A stretch of DNA of 64,000 nucleotides, from contig NZ_BBZJ01000021.1 of the NCBI RefSeq assembly GCF_001417775.1, forward strand, positions 186,001-250,000, in the 5' to 3' direction. The DNA comes from Streptomyces sp. TP-A0356 (GTDB lineage Bacteria > Actinomycetota > Actinomycetes > Streptomycetales > Streptomycetaceae). Below, piece after piece: positions 44,635 through 55,339 of this stretch; the first letter of the stretch is position 1, and each line of letters begins with the position of its first letter. A model generated the notes under the pieces. That model searched no databases. It saw nothing but the letters and a program-made list of their open reading frames with translations, and was not told where the DNA came from. Both the position numbers and the translations under genes were made by a program.

Positions 44635-46252
44635 GGCGCTTCTGACGGGTCTGCGTGGGACAAGGAGCGGCGTCCGGTGCGTGCTCTCGGCGTGCCGGGC
44701 GGAAGTCCTCGTGGCGGCGCTGCTGGGCTTTCGCGCGGTGCGGCGAGCGGGGGCGCCTCCCGGCCGAAGGCTGGGGGCGCGTGCCGGGTGTCGCGACGCC
44801 GCGGAGATCCGTCAGAAGGGCCCTGGACGATTCGCCCGCGAGGGCATCCCGGCCGCGACCCGGCGTCTGCGCGCCACCGTGCTGCGGCATGCGCGGCGCC
44901 TGTGGCCGGGGTCCGTGCGGGCGCGGGCGACACTCGGGGCGACCGCCGTCGTCGCCGTCGCGCTGAGCGCCGCATCCTTCGCGCTGCTCGGCATCCTGCA
45001 CGCCAACCTCCAGCGCAACGCCAACGACGCCGCCACCCAGCAGGCGAACACCGTGGGCCGGCTGGCCGCCCAGGGCAGGCTCCCGGACCCGTTGCCGCTC
45101 GGCCACGGCGCCGACTTCATCCAGGTCGTCGACGCCCACGGACGCGTGCTGGCCGCCAGCCAGAACCTCGCCGGCCGAACGGCCGTGGCCCACCTCCGTC
45201 CCCACGACGGCAGGCTGCGCGCCACCTGGTCCGGCGAGCCGTTCGAGGACGGGCACCGCCAGCGGATCGTCGCCGTCACCGCCCGGACCCCCGGCGGCAC
45301 GGTCGTCGTGTACGCGGGCACGTCCCTGCGGGAGGCGGACGCGGCCGACGAGATCACCGCGGTCGCGCTGGGCATCGGAACACCGCTGCTCCTGGCCACG
45401 GTCGCGCTGGTCACCTGGTGGGTGACCGGGCGGGCGCTGCGTCCCGTGGAAGCCATCCGGTCCGAGGTCGCCGAGATCACCGGACACGCCCTGCACCGCC
45501 GGGTCCCGGTCCCGGCCGCCCAGGACGAGGTCGCCCGACTCGCCCGCACCATGAACGCCACCCTCGACCGGCTGGAGGACGCGGTCGTCCGCCAGCGCCG
45601 GTTCATCGCCGACGCCTCCCACGAACTGCGCAGCCCGATCACCGTCCTGCGCACCCAGCTGGAGGTGGCCCTCGCCCACCCGGACCCGGCGCTGTGGCCG
45701 GACCTGCTCGGCGACGCCCTGGAGGACACCGTCCGGCTCCAGGACCTCGCCTCCGACCTGCTGCTGTTGGCCCGTCTGGACGCGGCCGAGCCCGTTCAGC
45801 GTCACCCGCTGGACCTGGCCGAACTCTGCCGCACGACCGTCGCCGTGCGCCACGGCGACCGGATCCGCATCGACACCAGGCTGGAACCCGGCGTCGTCGT
45901 CGAGGGCAATCGCGGCCGGCTCACCAGGCTCCTGACCAATCTGCTCGACAATGCCCAACGGCATGCCGGCGGGCGAATCGAGCTGGCCCTGCGCGCCGAT
46001 CGGGGCACCCGGACGGCCGTGCTGGAGGTGAGCGACGACGGGCCGGGCATTCCGGACGCCGACCGCGACCGGGTCTTCGAGCGTTTCACGCGCCTGGACG
46101 ACGCCCGCAGCCGCGACCTCGGCGGAGCCGGCCTCGGCCTGGCCATCGCCCGCGACATCGCAACCCACCACCACGGCACCCTCACCGCCGAGCCCCACCC
46201 GCACGGCGCCCGCATCGTCGCCCGCATCCCACTCTCACGGTCCGAACTCTGA
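44627..46252 (+). CDS. Sensor histidine kinase of the two-component pair
   Basis: 541 residues if the GTG at 44627 is used. Two transmembrane helices (around 45 kb: SAASFALLGIL and GIGTPLLLATVALVTWWV) flank an extracytoplasmic sensor of about 100 residues; then HAMP (~GRALRPVEAIRSEV), the H-box FIADASHELRSPIT, N-box LLTNLLDNAQRHA and DDGPGIP, GLGLAIA G-boxes. The start is uncertain: residues 1-90 are an Arg/Ala-rich stretch that contains a hairpin repeat (44753-44780) and look non-coding. GTGs at 44879 or 44915 would give a normal ~445-residue kinase. Confidence 0.85.
   Translation: MARALLTGLRGTRSGVRCVLSACRAEVLVAALLGFRAVRRAGAPPGRRLGARAGCRDAAEIRQKGPGRFAREGIPAATRRLRATVLRHARRLWPGSVRARATLGATAVVAVALSAASFALLGILHANLQRNANDAATQQANTVGRLAAQGRLPDPLPLGHGADFIQVVDAHGRVLAASQNLAGRTAVAHLRPHDGRLRATWSGEPFEDGHRQRIVAVTARTPGGTVVVYAGTSLREADAADEITAVALGIGTPLLLATVALVTWWVTGRALRPVEAIRSEVAEITGHALHRRVPVPAAQDEVARLARTMNATLDRLEDAVVRQRRFIADASHELRSPITVLRTQLEVALAHPDPALWPDLLGDALEDTVRLQDLASDLLLLARLDAAEPVQRHPLDLAELCRTTVAVRHGDRIRIDTRLEPGVVVEGNRGRLTRLLTNLLDNAQRHAGGRIELALRADRGTRTAVLEVSDDGPGIPDADRDRVFERFTRLDDARSRDLGGAGLGLAIARDIATHHHGTLTAEPHPHGARIVARIPLSRSEL
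44753..44780 (+). repeat. Hairpin repeat inside the response-regulator/kinase junction
   Basis: GCGCC-T-CCC-G-GCC / GGC-T-GGG-GGCGC around a GAA loop. This CCTCCCGGCCGAAGGCTGGGG-type hairpin resembles dispersed intergenic repeats of Streptomyces. Its presence argues that the kinase starts further downstream. Confidence 0.45.
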
Positions 46253-46469
46253 CGGCTCCATCCTCGTCCGGACCCCGAGGGCCCGGGCCGCGGCGGCGTC
46301 CCGGGTGGAGCCGGCGACGAGTCTGGCGGAGCGCAGCAGCACCGGGGCGCCACCGGCGTGGTGCGGGCGCGTGACGGTCGCCTGAAGGCGCACTGAGAAG
46401 CGTGAGATTATCCGAAGAATGCCGGTCAGGCGTCCCTGCTCGTAATAATTCCGACTTACGTTCCTCTGT

Positions 46470-47516
46470 GTGACTTCAGAAGAGGAGCACGGGGGCGGGG
46501 ACACCGAGAGGTACGGCGGCCGGCGGTCACGCGTGTGGAAGGTCGTCGGCGCCGTGGTCGCGTGCGGACTCGTGCTCTCGGTCGCCGGGGCGGCCTGGGC
46601 GTACTGGCGGTTCAACCACAACATCAGGAGCGTCGACATCAACAGCGCGCTGGGCGACGACCGTCCGGCGCGCGCGCCGGTCCCGACGCCCTCCACGTCC
46701 ACGCTGCCCAGCGGCGCCCTGAACATCCTGGTCCTGGGCTCGGACTCGCGCAGCGGTACGGCGAACGCGGCGCTAGGCGGCGGCGACAGCTCCGGCGCCC
46801 GCTCGGACACGGCGATGGTGGTGCACATCGAGGCGGGCCGTACCAGGGCGACGGTTGCGAGCATCCCGCGCGACACCCTGGTGACCCGGCCCTCGTGCCC
46901 GCTGGCGTCGGGCGGTACGACGGCGGTGGCGTACCGCACGATGTTCAACAGCGCCTACTCGGTGGGCGGACCGGTCTGCGCGGTCAAGACGGTCGAGTCG
47001 ATCACCGGCATCCGCATGGACCACTATCTGGAGATCGACTTCTCGGGCTTCGCGAAGCTGGTGGACGCGCTCGGCGGGGTCACGGTCACCACGGACCAGG
47101 ACATCAACGACGACAAGAGTCATCTGCGGCTGACGGCGGGCACCCACCATCTGGGCGGCACGCAGGCCCTGGCCCTGGCCCGCACGCGCCACGGGATAGG
47201 CGACGGCAGCGACCTGGGCCGTATAGGACTGCAGCAGAAGCTGGTGAAGGCGCTGTTGGAACGGATCGCCTCGACGGACGTGCTCATCGACCCCACGAAG
47301 CTGTACCGGGTCGCGGACACGATCACCGGCAGCCTGACCACGGACACGGGCCTGGACTCACTGCCGGAACTGATACGCCTGGGCCAGAGCCTGCAGGGCC
47401 TGACGTCGCAGCACGTGCGGACGGTGATGATGCCGGTGGTGACGGCCCCTTCTGACCCCAACCGGGTGGTGGCGAACGAACCGGCCGCGAGTGAGCTGTG
47501 GAGGTCGCTCCGCTGA
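46470..47516 (+). CDS. LytR-CpsA-Psr (LCP) family cell-wall ligase
   Basis: 348 residues, GTG start. An N-terminal cytoplasmic segment precedes one transmembrane helix (~24-46), then the extracytoplasmic LCP domain: NILVLGSDSR, the catalytic SDTAMVVH, ASIPRDTLV and ARTRHGIGDGSDLGRIGLQQ. LCP enzymes move undecaprenyl-linked glycopolymers onto peptidoglycan. The 217-bp spacer upstream includes an AT-rich patch near 46440-46460. Confidence 0.92.
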   Translation: MTSEEEHGGGDTERYGGRRSRVWKVVGAVVACGLVLSVAGAAWAYWRFNHNIRSVDINSALGDDRPARAPVPTPSTSTLPSGALNILVLGSDSRSGTANAALGGGDSSGARSDTAMVVHIEAGRTRATVASIPRDTLVTRPSCPLASGGTTAVAYRTMFNSAYSVGGPVCAVKTVESITGIRMDHYLEIDFSGFAKLVDALGGVTVTTDQDINDDKSHLRLTAGTHHLGGTQALALARTRHGIGDGSDLGRIGLQQKLVKALLERIASTDVLIDPTKLYRVADTITGSLTTDTGLDSLPELIRLGQSLQGLTSQHVRTVMMPVVTAPSDPNRVVANEPAASELWRSLR

Positions 47517-47681
47517 CGTCACGTCGGGCGGCGGGGGTGAGCTCCGCGCTGCGGCGGGGTGCGACCGGCGCGCAGAGAATTCCTCGAAGAGATTCCGCGA
47601 GCGTGTCGATCCGGGTGTCTCCCGTTCGACGCAGGGGTGAGGGGCCGGGAGGAGCCCGGCCCCGAGACCCGAGGAGTCACC

Positions 47682-48038
47682 ATGCCGCGTTACCTGTCGC
47701 TCGTGCGCATCGACGAGACCACCGCGCCGCCGGAGGGCCCCAGCCCCGAGCTGATGGAACGGATGGGTGAGCTGATCGAGGAGGTCACCAAGGCCGGGGT
47801 GATGCTCGACACCGCTGGGCTGTTGCCGTCCGCCCAGGGCAAGCGGGTCCGCTGGGAGGGCGGCAACCTCACGGTCACCGACGGACCGTTCACGGAGGCC
47901 AAGGAGGTCGTCGGCGGGTACGCCATCACGCAGTGCAAGGACATGGACGAGGCCGTGGAGTGGACCAAGCGGTTCGCGAGGGTGCACGAGGAGTACTGGA
48001 CGATCACCTGTGAGGTACGGGAGATCGCCGAGGCGTGA
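47682..48038 (+). CDS. YCII/DGPF-domain protein
   Basis: 118 residues from the ATG at 47682 (MPRYLSLVRIDETTAPP). The DGPF motif (VTDGPFTEAKE) in the second half defines the family. DGPF proteins are the usual genomic partners of ECF42 sigma factors, and the next gene is one, overlapping by 4 bases. Their biochemical role is unknown. A frame open from 47559 is untranslated. Confidence 0.9.
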   Translation: MPRYLSLVRIDETTAPPEGPSPELMERMGELIEEVTKAGVMLDTAGLLPSAQGKRVRWEGGNLTVTDGPFTEAKEVVGGYAITQCKDMDEAVEWTKRFARVHEEYWTITCEVREIAEA

Positions 48039-49378
48039 GAGAACCTTGGCGCTCGTCCGCCGGGGGTGTTGCATGGTGGGCTGTGGAACAGCAGCCCACC
48101 ACCGCCCCGGCCCCCGACGGCCCCGCCCACGCCCTCGAGACCGTCTTCCGTATCGAGTCGCCGCGTGTCATCGCGGCTGTCGCGCGGATCGTCCGGGACG
48201 TGGGGATCGCCGAGGAGCTGGCGCAGGACGCGCTGGTCGCCGCCCTGGAGCAGTGGCCCCGGGACGGCGTGCCCGACAACCCCGGCGCCTGGCTGACGGC
48301 CACCGCCAGGCACCGCGCGATCGACCTCGTACGCCGCCGGGAGCGGTACGCGCGCAAGCTGGCGGAGGTGGGCCGGGACCTGGAGGCGGCGCCGTACCAC
48401 CTCGACGCGCCGGCCGACCCGGACGACATCGACGACGACCTGCTGCGGCTCGTCTTCACCGCCTGCCACCCCGTCCTGTCCGCCGAGTCCCGTATCGCGC
48501 TCACCCTGCGCCTGCTCGGCGGGCTGACGACGGCCGAGATCGCCCGTGCGTTCCTGGTGCCGGAGGCCACCGTCGCCCAGCGCATCGTGCGGGCGAAACG
48601 GACGCTCGCGGCGAAGGGCATCGCCTTCGAGGTGCCCTACGGACCCGAGCGCGAGGCGAGACTCGGATCCGTCCTGGAGGTCATCTACCTGATCTTCAAC
48701 GAGGGGTACGCGGCCACCGCCGGCGACGACCTGCTGCGCCCCGCCCTGTGCGAGGACGCGCTCCGGCTGGCCCGTGTGCTGGCCGAGTTGATGCCCAAGG
48801 AGCCGGAAGTGCACGCGCTGGCCTCCCTGCTGGAGTTCCAGGCGTCCCGCGCGGCCGCCCGCACCGGCCCCAAGGGCGAGCCCGTCCTGCTCCGGGACCA
48901 GAACCGGGCCCGCTGGAACCGCATGCTCATCGCCCGCGGCGTCCTTGCCCTCGGCCGCGCCGACGCGGCCGCCACCGGGGCACCGGGCCCGTACGCCCTC
49001 CAGGCCGCGATCGCCGCCTGCCACGCGCACGCGTACACGTACGAGGAGACCGACTGGGCGCGTATCGCGATCCTGTACGGCCTGCTGGCGGCCCGGTCGC
49101 CGTCGCCCGTGGTCGAGTTGAACCGCGCGGTCGCCGTCTCGATGGCCGAGGGCCCCGGAGCGGCCCTGGAGATCGTCGACGGCCTCGCCACCGAACCGGC
49201 CCTGCGTGACTATCACTTGCTGCCGAGCGTCCGCGGTGACCTGCTGGTCCGCCTGGGGCGCACGGCCGAGGCCCGCGCCGAGTTCGAACGCGCCGCCTCC
49301 CTCGCCCGCAACGAACGGGAGCGGGAGATGCTGGAGGCACGCGCGGAGGACTGCCGCCGGGCCGGGCGCCAGGGCTAG
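48035..49378 (+). CDS. ECF42-type RNA polymerase sigma factor with C-terminal extension
   Basis: 447 residues if the GTG at 48035 is used; a GTG at 48083 is an alternative. The sigma2 region (~35-105, with DALVAALEQWP and NPGAWLTATARHRAIDLVRRR) and sigma4 (~155-205, LGGLTTAEIARAFLVPEATVAQRIVRAKR) are followed by a ~230-residue helical TPR-like extension characteristic of ECF42. No anti-sigma gene is adjacent, as is typical for this group; the extension is thought to control activity. Confidence 0.9.
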   Translation: MREPWRSSAGGVAWWAVEQQPTTAPAPDGPAHALETVFRIESPRVIAAVARIVRDVGIAEELAQDALVAALEQWPRDGVPDNPGAWLTATARHRAIDLVRRRERYARKLAEVGRDLEAAPYHLDAPADPDDIDDDLLRLVFTACHPVLSAESRIALTLRLLGGLTTAEIARAFLVPEATVAQRIVRAKRTLAAKGIAFEVPYGPEREARLGSVLEVIYLIFNEGYAATAGDDLLRPALCEDALRLARVLAELMPKEPEVHALASLLEFQASRAAARTGPKGEPVLLRDQNRARWNRMLIARGVLALGRADAAATGAPGPYALQAAIAACHAHAYTYEETDWARIAILYGLLAARSPSPVVELNRAVAVSMAEGPGAALEIVDGLATEPALRDYHLLPSVRGDLLVRLGRTAEARAEFERAASLARNEREREMLEARAEDCRRAGRQG

Positions 49379-50550
49379 GGCTGGACGGGGTGCCCCAGCA
49401 GCATCGTCGGCCCGCCCGTCACCCGTGTCAGGAACACGGTCACCGCGTTCGCCCCGTGCGGCTTGGGCAGCACCTTGTGGCGCAGTTCCTCCGGCTCGAC
49501 GGCCGAGCCGCGCTTCTTGACCGTCAGGACCCCGACCTCCCGCTCTCGTAGCAGCGCCTTCAACTTCTTCACGTTGAAGGGGATTCGGTCGGTGATCTCG
49601 TACGCGGTGGCGTACGGGGAGGCACGGTGCTCGTCCGCCGTCACATACGCGATCGTCTCGTCGATCAGCCCCCCGTCCAGTTCCTCGGCCACCTCCGCCA
49701 CCAGGTGCGCGCGGATCACGGCGCCGTCGGGTTCGTAGAGGTAGCGGCCGGGCGGGCGCACCGGCGGATCGGGCAGCCCGCGGCCGCGCAGCACGCGGGG
49801 GCCGGGCAGCAGCGTGGCCCGTACGAGCCCCGGCTGCGTACCGAACCACAGCACCGCCTCCTTCACGTCCCCGCCGTCCGAGATCCACTCGGCCTCGGCC
49901 CCGGCGGGCACCGCCTCGTGCGGGATCCCCGGGGCGACCTTCAGAGCGGCATACGGGGCCTTCCGGGCCGTCGCCACGGCCCAGGACAGCGGGGGCGCGT
50001 ACGCCTCCGGGTCGAAGATCCGGCCCCGGCCGCCCCGCCGTGCCGGGTCGACGAAGACGGCGTCGTACGAGGACACGTCCACGTCCATGACATCGGCTTC
50101 GCGTACCTCGATGAGCGCGGACAGGCCCAGCGCCGCGGCGTTCGCCCGGGCCACCCGAGCCGTCAGCGGGTCGCGGTCCACGGCCAGCACCCGGATCCCC
50201 GCCCGGGCGAGCGCGATCGCGTCGCCCCCGATGCCGCAGCACAGGTCGGCGACGCAGGTCACGCCCAGCGCCCGCAGCCGCTCGGCGCGGTGGGCCGCGA
50301 CGGTGCTCCTGGTGGACTGCTCGACGCCGTTCGGTGTGAAGAACATCCGCTCCGCGTCCGCGCCGAACTTCGCCGCCGCCCGTTCGCGCAGCCGCGCCTG
50401 CGCGAGGGCCGCCGAGACCAGCTCCGCGGGGTGTGCTCGGCGCAGCCGGGTCGCGACGGCCAGCTCCTGGGCCGGGGCGGTGCCGCGCACCTCGTCGAGG
50501 AGGGCGCGGCCCTCGGGGGTGAGCAGGGAGGCGAAGGTGAGGTCGTTCAC
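49375..50550 (-). CDS. Class I SAM-dependent methyltransferase
   Basis: 391 residues from the GTG at 50550. Motif I is VADLCCGIGGDAIALARAG (~100-118), followed by an acidic VDRDPLTARVARAN and a DAVFVDPARR motif. The last part (RGSAVEPEELRHKVLP) is a family-specific tail. The fold and Rossmann motifs identify a methyltransferase; the substrate is unknown, possibly RNA (inference). Its stop overlaps the sigma gene 3' end on the other strand by 4 bases. No clear ribosome-binding site is seen. Confidence 0.88.
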   Translation of the reverse strand: MNDLTFASLLTPEGRALLDEVRGTAPAQELAVATRLRRAHPAELVSAALAQARLRERAAAKFGADAERMFFTPNGVEQSTRSTVAAHRAERLRALGVTCVADLCCGIGGDAIALARAGIRVLAVDRDPLTARVARANAAALGLSALIEVREADVMDVDVSSYDAVFVDPARRGGRGRIFDPEAYAPPLSWAVATARKAPYAALKVAPGIPHEAVPAGAEAEWISDGGDVKEAVLWFGTQPGLVRATLLPGPRVLRGRGLPDPPVRPPGRYLYEPDGAVIRAHLVAEVAEELDGGLIDETIAYVTADEHRASPYATAYEITDRIPFNVKKLKALLREREVGVLTVKKRGSAVEPEELRHKVLPKPHGANAVTVFLTRVTGGPTMLLGHPVQP

Positions 50551-50640
50551 GGGGTCATTGTCGGCCAGTCGGTGGATGACGTGCGTCCGGTCGCGGTGTC
50601 GAACCGCCGTGTCGGTCCACGGCTGGAAGGATCCGGCACC

Positions 50641-51612
50641 ATGCGACTGGTGCGACAAAATGATGAGAAGAGTGTGAAGTGCCCCCAAGGGTATGAAAAG
50701 CGTTCGTGTGTGCGGCGTCCTCGGGGTGCCGGTGCCACGTCCGTGCTGCGTGGCACCCTCGCCGTCCTGGCCGTCACCGCCCTCGCATCCGGCTGCACCG
50801 GTCCGGGAGAGGTGCACGGGGCGCACGGACAGCAGCCCCTGAAGGCGCCGTCAGCGCGCGCTCTCGACGAGTACGCCACCAAGTTGCGCGCCCTGTACGC
50901 CGAGCGCGCGGCGGCCACCAAGCGCTGGGGGCTGACGAAGGTGCCGCTGACCGCGCCCCCACCCCCGGAGCAGAAGCCGCTGATCACCTTCCGCACGGGG
51001 TTCGAGGTCACGAACGGGGACGACCTGCCCCCGATCTTCACCACCATCCCGACCAGGAACAGGGTCGTCTTCCTCACCATCGACGACGGCGCGGAGAAGG
51101 ACCCGGCGTTCCTGCGGATGATGAGCGACCTGAAGATCCCCTACACCGCCTTCCTCAGCGACTACCTGGTCAAGGACGACTACGGGTACTTCCGGAAGAT
51201 GCGCGACCTCGGTGTCACGCTCAACAACCACACCCTGCACCACCCCTACCTGCCCGGACTGCCCTACGAGGAGCAGCGGCAGGAGATCTGCGGCATGCAG
51301 GACGTGATGCAGCGGGAGTTCGGCAGGCGCCCGACCGTCTTCCGGCCGCCGTACGGCAACTACAACGGGGACACCCTGCGCGCCGCGAAGTCCTGCGGCA
51401 TCAAGTACGCGCCGATCTGGGACGAAGAGGTCTACGTCGACCACTGGGAGTACCGCGAGTGGGACCGCAGCCTGCACCCCGGGGACATCGTCCTGACCCA
51501 CTTCCGCGGCAGGTCGGACTGGAACGGCACGATGACCGACCTGGTCCGCCGGTTCCTGAAGAAGGTGACGGACGAGGGGTACGCCGTGGCGCGCCTCGAG
51601 GACTACCTGTGA
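50641..51612 (+). CDS. Polysaccharide deacetylase-like lipoprotein
   Basis: 323 residues from the ATG at 50641; a GTG at 50674 is an alternative. A lipobox-like LASGC ends the signal peptide (~50), so it is probably a lipoprotein. The NodB fold follows with motif 1 TIDDG (catalytic and metal Asp), motif 2 HTLHH and motif 3 RPPYGNYN, all intact. It probably deacetylates or hydrolyses a cell-wall sugar polymer. The second, similar gene overlaps it by 4 bases. Confidence 0.9.
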   Translation: MRLVRQNDEKSVKCPQGYEKRSCVRRPRGAGATSVLRGTLAVLAVTALASGCTGPGEVHGAHGQQPLKAPSARALDEYATKLRALYAERAAATKRWGLTKVPLTAPPPPEQKPLITFRTGFEVTNGDDLPPIFTTIPTRNRVVFLTIDDGAEKDPAFLRMMSDLKIPYTAFLSDYLVKDDYGYFRKMRDLGVTLNNHTLHHPYLPGLPYEEQRQEICGMQDVMQREFGRRPTVFRPPYGNYNGDTLRAAKSCGIKYAPIWDEEVYVDHWEYREWDRSLHPGDIVLTHFRGRSDWNGTMTDLVRRFLKKVTDEGYAVARLEDYL

Positions 51613-52430
51613 GGGCACGGTGGCGGTTGTGGGCGCTGCTCGCCGGGCTGCTCACCGCCGCACTCCTGGCCGGCTGCGCCCAGTCCGTCGATCCGATCGA
51701 ACGGCTGGGCAAGAAGGCGGCGCAGAAGGTGCGCCGGACGCAGGGACCGCGCGACGGTTCGTACCGTCGCTGGGGGCTCGCCGTCCCGCTCGCGCCCGCG
51801 CCCCGGCCGGCCCGTCCCCTGTCCCACGGCGCGGACCAGGCGGGGGCCGGTCTGCCGGAGGTCCTCGACCGCGTCCCCACCGAGGACAAGGTCGTCTTCC
51901 TCACCTACGACGAGGGTGCCGAGAACGACCCTCGGTTCGTCGAGATGGTCCGTGAACTGCGGCTGCCGGTCAGCGTGTTCCTCACGGACACTGCCGTCGG
52001 ACCGGGGTACGCGCGGGTGGCACGGCTGCGGGCGGCCGGTGCGGTCATCCAGAACCACACCCTGGACCACGCCGCGCTGCGCGGTCGGCCGTACGAGGAG
52101 CAGCGCGCCCAGATCTGTGGCCAGCGGGACCGGCTGAGATCCCTCCTGGGCCTGCGCCCCCGGCTGCTGCGGCCGCCGTACGGCAGATACGACCGTACGA
52201 CGCTCCGGGCGGCGGCGGACTGCGGGGTGACGGCGCTGATCCTGTGGCGCCCGTGCCCGGGCCCGGAGCCGGAACCGTACGGAGGGGGCGAGTCCCCGCG
52301 CCCCGGCGACATCGTGCTGCCCCACGAGGGGGGCCGCCCCCTCACCTCCCTGACCACGGAGACGACCCGCCTCCTGCGCCGCATCCAGGCGAAGGGCCTC
52401 ACGGTGGGCCGCTTGGAGGACTACTTGTAG
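51609..52430 (+). CDS. Second polysaccharide deacetylase-like lipoprotein, altered motif 1
   Basis: 273 residues from the GTG at 51609, overlapping the previous TGA. Lipobox LLAGC at ~20. NodB domain with motif 2 HTLDH and motif 3 RPPYGRYD intact, but motif 1 reads TYDEG, so the usual metal-binding Asp is Glu. It looks like a tandem duplicate of 50641-51612 that has diverged. Activity may be altered or lost. Confidence 0.88.
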   Translation: MRARWRLWALLAGLLTAALLAGCAQSVDPIERLGKKAAQKVRRTQGPRDGSYRRWGLAVPLAPAPRPARPLSHGADQAGAGLPEVLDRVPTEDKVVFLTYDEGAENDPRFVEMVRELRLPVSVFLTDTAVGPGYARVARLRAAGAVIQNHTLDHAALRGRPYEEQRAQICGQRDRLRSLLGLRPRLLRPPYGRYDRTTLRAAADCGVTALILWRPCPGPEPEPYGGGESPRPGDIVLPHEGGRPLTSLTTETTRLLRRIQAKGLTVGRLEDYL

Positions 52431-52906
52431 CGGGGGCGGGGCGGCGCTGCCTCTTGTGGCCGGTGGCGGCCCGCTTCTTGCCGCCGGGGGCTCGGGGCCC
52501 CGGCTCTTGTAGCGGGGTTCCGGGCCCAGGGTCCCTCTCCCGCCCCTTCGGGGTCGGCTTCGGCCGCTCCGGTCCCCTCCGGGCGGGCCCGGGCCTGTCT
52601 TGGGCCGACCTCCGGCCCCTGCTTGCTTCGATCCGGCCGCCGCCCCGCTTCGGTCGGCGTCTGGTCCGGCTGTGGTCCGGCTGCCGGGCTTTCGTCGGCG
52701 TCCGGTCCGGCCGTCCGGCTTCGGTCGGGTACCCCGCCCCGCCCGGGCGACTGCACCCGGCCCCCGCTCCTCGCGCCCGCGACCGCCCGTTGACGCCGCA
52801 GGTCTCCAGCGGCCGACTCAAGGGGGCGCGGCCTCCAGGCCGGTGCCGCTCCCGGCCGCGGAACGAGCCCCGTGCGACCCCACGCTCCACGCCGCGCCGC
52901 AGGCAA
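52431..52906. other. GC-rich spacer without a recognised gene
   Basis: About 475 bp between the deacetylase pair and the groES operators. Open frames on both strands have low-complexity Pro/Arg/Gly content and no start-site signals or known domains. I see nothing functional until the CIRCE element at 52907. Confidence 0.5.
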
Positions 52907-52933
52907 TTGGCACTCCGCTTGACCGAGTGCTAA
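52907..52933. promoter_or_regulatory. CIRCE operator 1 of groES-groEL1
   Basis: TTGGCACTC-N9-GAGTGCTAA, one base from the CIRCE consensus. This is the binding site of the heat-shock repressor HrcA. It overlaps the -35 region. Confidence 0.9.
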
Positions 52934-52948
52934 TCCCGGTCATAGTCT
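52919..52948 (+). promoter_or_regulatory. groES-groEL1 promoter
   Basis: TTGACC (52919-52924), an 18-bp spacer and TAGTCT (52943-52948). It is embedded between the two CIRCE elements, so HrcA would block it at both ends. Confidence 0.75.
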
Positions 52949-52953
52949 CGGCT

Positions 52954-52980
52954 CTGGCACTCGCCACCGGAGAGTGCCAA
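52954..52980. promoter_or_regulatory. CIRCE operator 2 of groES-groEL1
   Basis: CTGGCACTC-N9-GAGTGCCAA, a slightly degenerate second CIRCE at and just after the predicted transcription start. Confidence 0.85.
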
Positions 52981-53079
52981 CAAAGCGACGGGCAGGTCCG
53001 GCACCCGCGACGACGGATCCACCTGGTCGCCACCTCAGACAGTTAACCCCGCGAGATCTCCGAAGGGGGAGGTCGGATC

Positions 53080-53388
53080 GTGACGACCGCCAGCTCCAAG
53101 GTTGCCATCAAGCCGCTCGAGGACCGCATCGTGGTCCAGCCGCTGGACGCCGAGCAGACCACGGCCTCTGGCCTGGTCATCCCGGACACCGCCAAGGAGA
53201 AGCCCCAGGAGGGCGTCGTCCTGGCCGTGGGCCCGGGTCGCTTCGAGAACGGCGAGCGTCTCCCGCTCGACGTCAAGACCGGCGACATCGTGCTGTACAG
53301 CAAGTACGGCGGCACCGAGGTGAAGTACAACGGCGAGGAGTACCTCGTTCTCTCGGCTCGCGACGTGCTCGCGATCATCGAGAAGTAA
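53080..53388 (+). CDS. groES: Co-chaperonin GroES
   Basis: 102 residues, GTG start at 53080 (MTTASSKVAIKPLEDRIVV). GroES caps GroEL during folding. The mobile loop (EQTTASGLVIPDTAKEKPQEG, ~25-45) is intact. The leader from the promoter is about 125 nt. Transcribed with groEL1 under HrcA control. Confidence 0.97.
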   Translation: MTTASSKVAIKPLEDRIVVQPLDAEQTTASGLVIPDTAKEKPQEGVVLAVGPGRFENGERLPLDVKTGDIVLYSKYGGTEVKYNGEEYLVLSARDVLAIIEK

Positions 53389-53538
53389 TTCACCCAAGCA
53401 GACTGCTTTGAGCTGCGCCCCTGGCCCCCCGCGACAGATGATCAGCCGGGCGCCGGGGGCGCGGTTCGTTCTTCACCGCGATGGCGGCCGCTCCGGGAGG
53501 GCGGCCGAGCATCGCAATCGAGAGGACTGAGACGCTCC

Positions 53539-55164
<1,626 letters not shown>

Positions 55165-55186
55165 CACAGGCCACCAAGCCACACCG

Positions 55187-55216
55187 AGGCCCGGCGCCCC
55201 CTGGGGTGCCGGGCCT
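55187..55216 (+). terminator. Terminator after groEL1
   Basis: AGGCCCGGCGCCCC-CTG-GGGTGCCGGGCCT, a nearly perfect 13-14 bp stem 22 bp past the stop. Confidence 0.8.
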
Positions 55217-55339
55217 TCGCCTTGCCCACTTCGCCCGTCCCGTCCCGTTCCGTCCTGGCCCCGTCCCCGTTCCCCTTTCCGTTCGCGTCCTCGCCGCGTC
55301 CTCGCCCCCCTCGCGGTGTCCGTTCGCGTCCCCGTCGCC

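Noticed and set aside
52244..53046. Open frames in the 52431-52906 spacer
   Set aside because: They overlap the deacetylase 3' end and the CIRCE/promoter region, and have low-complexity Pro/Arg composition with no domain.
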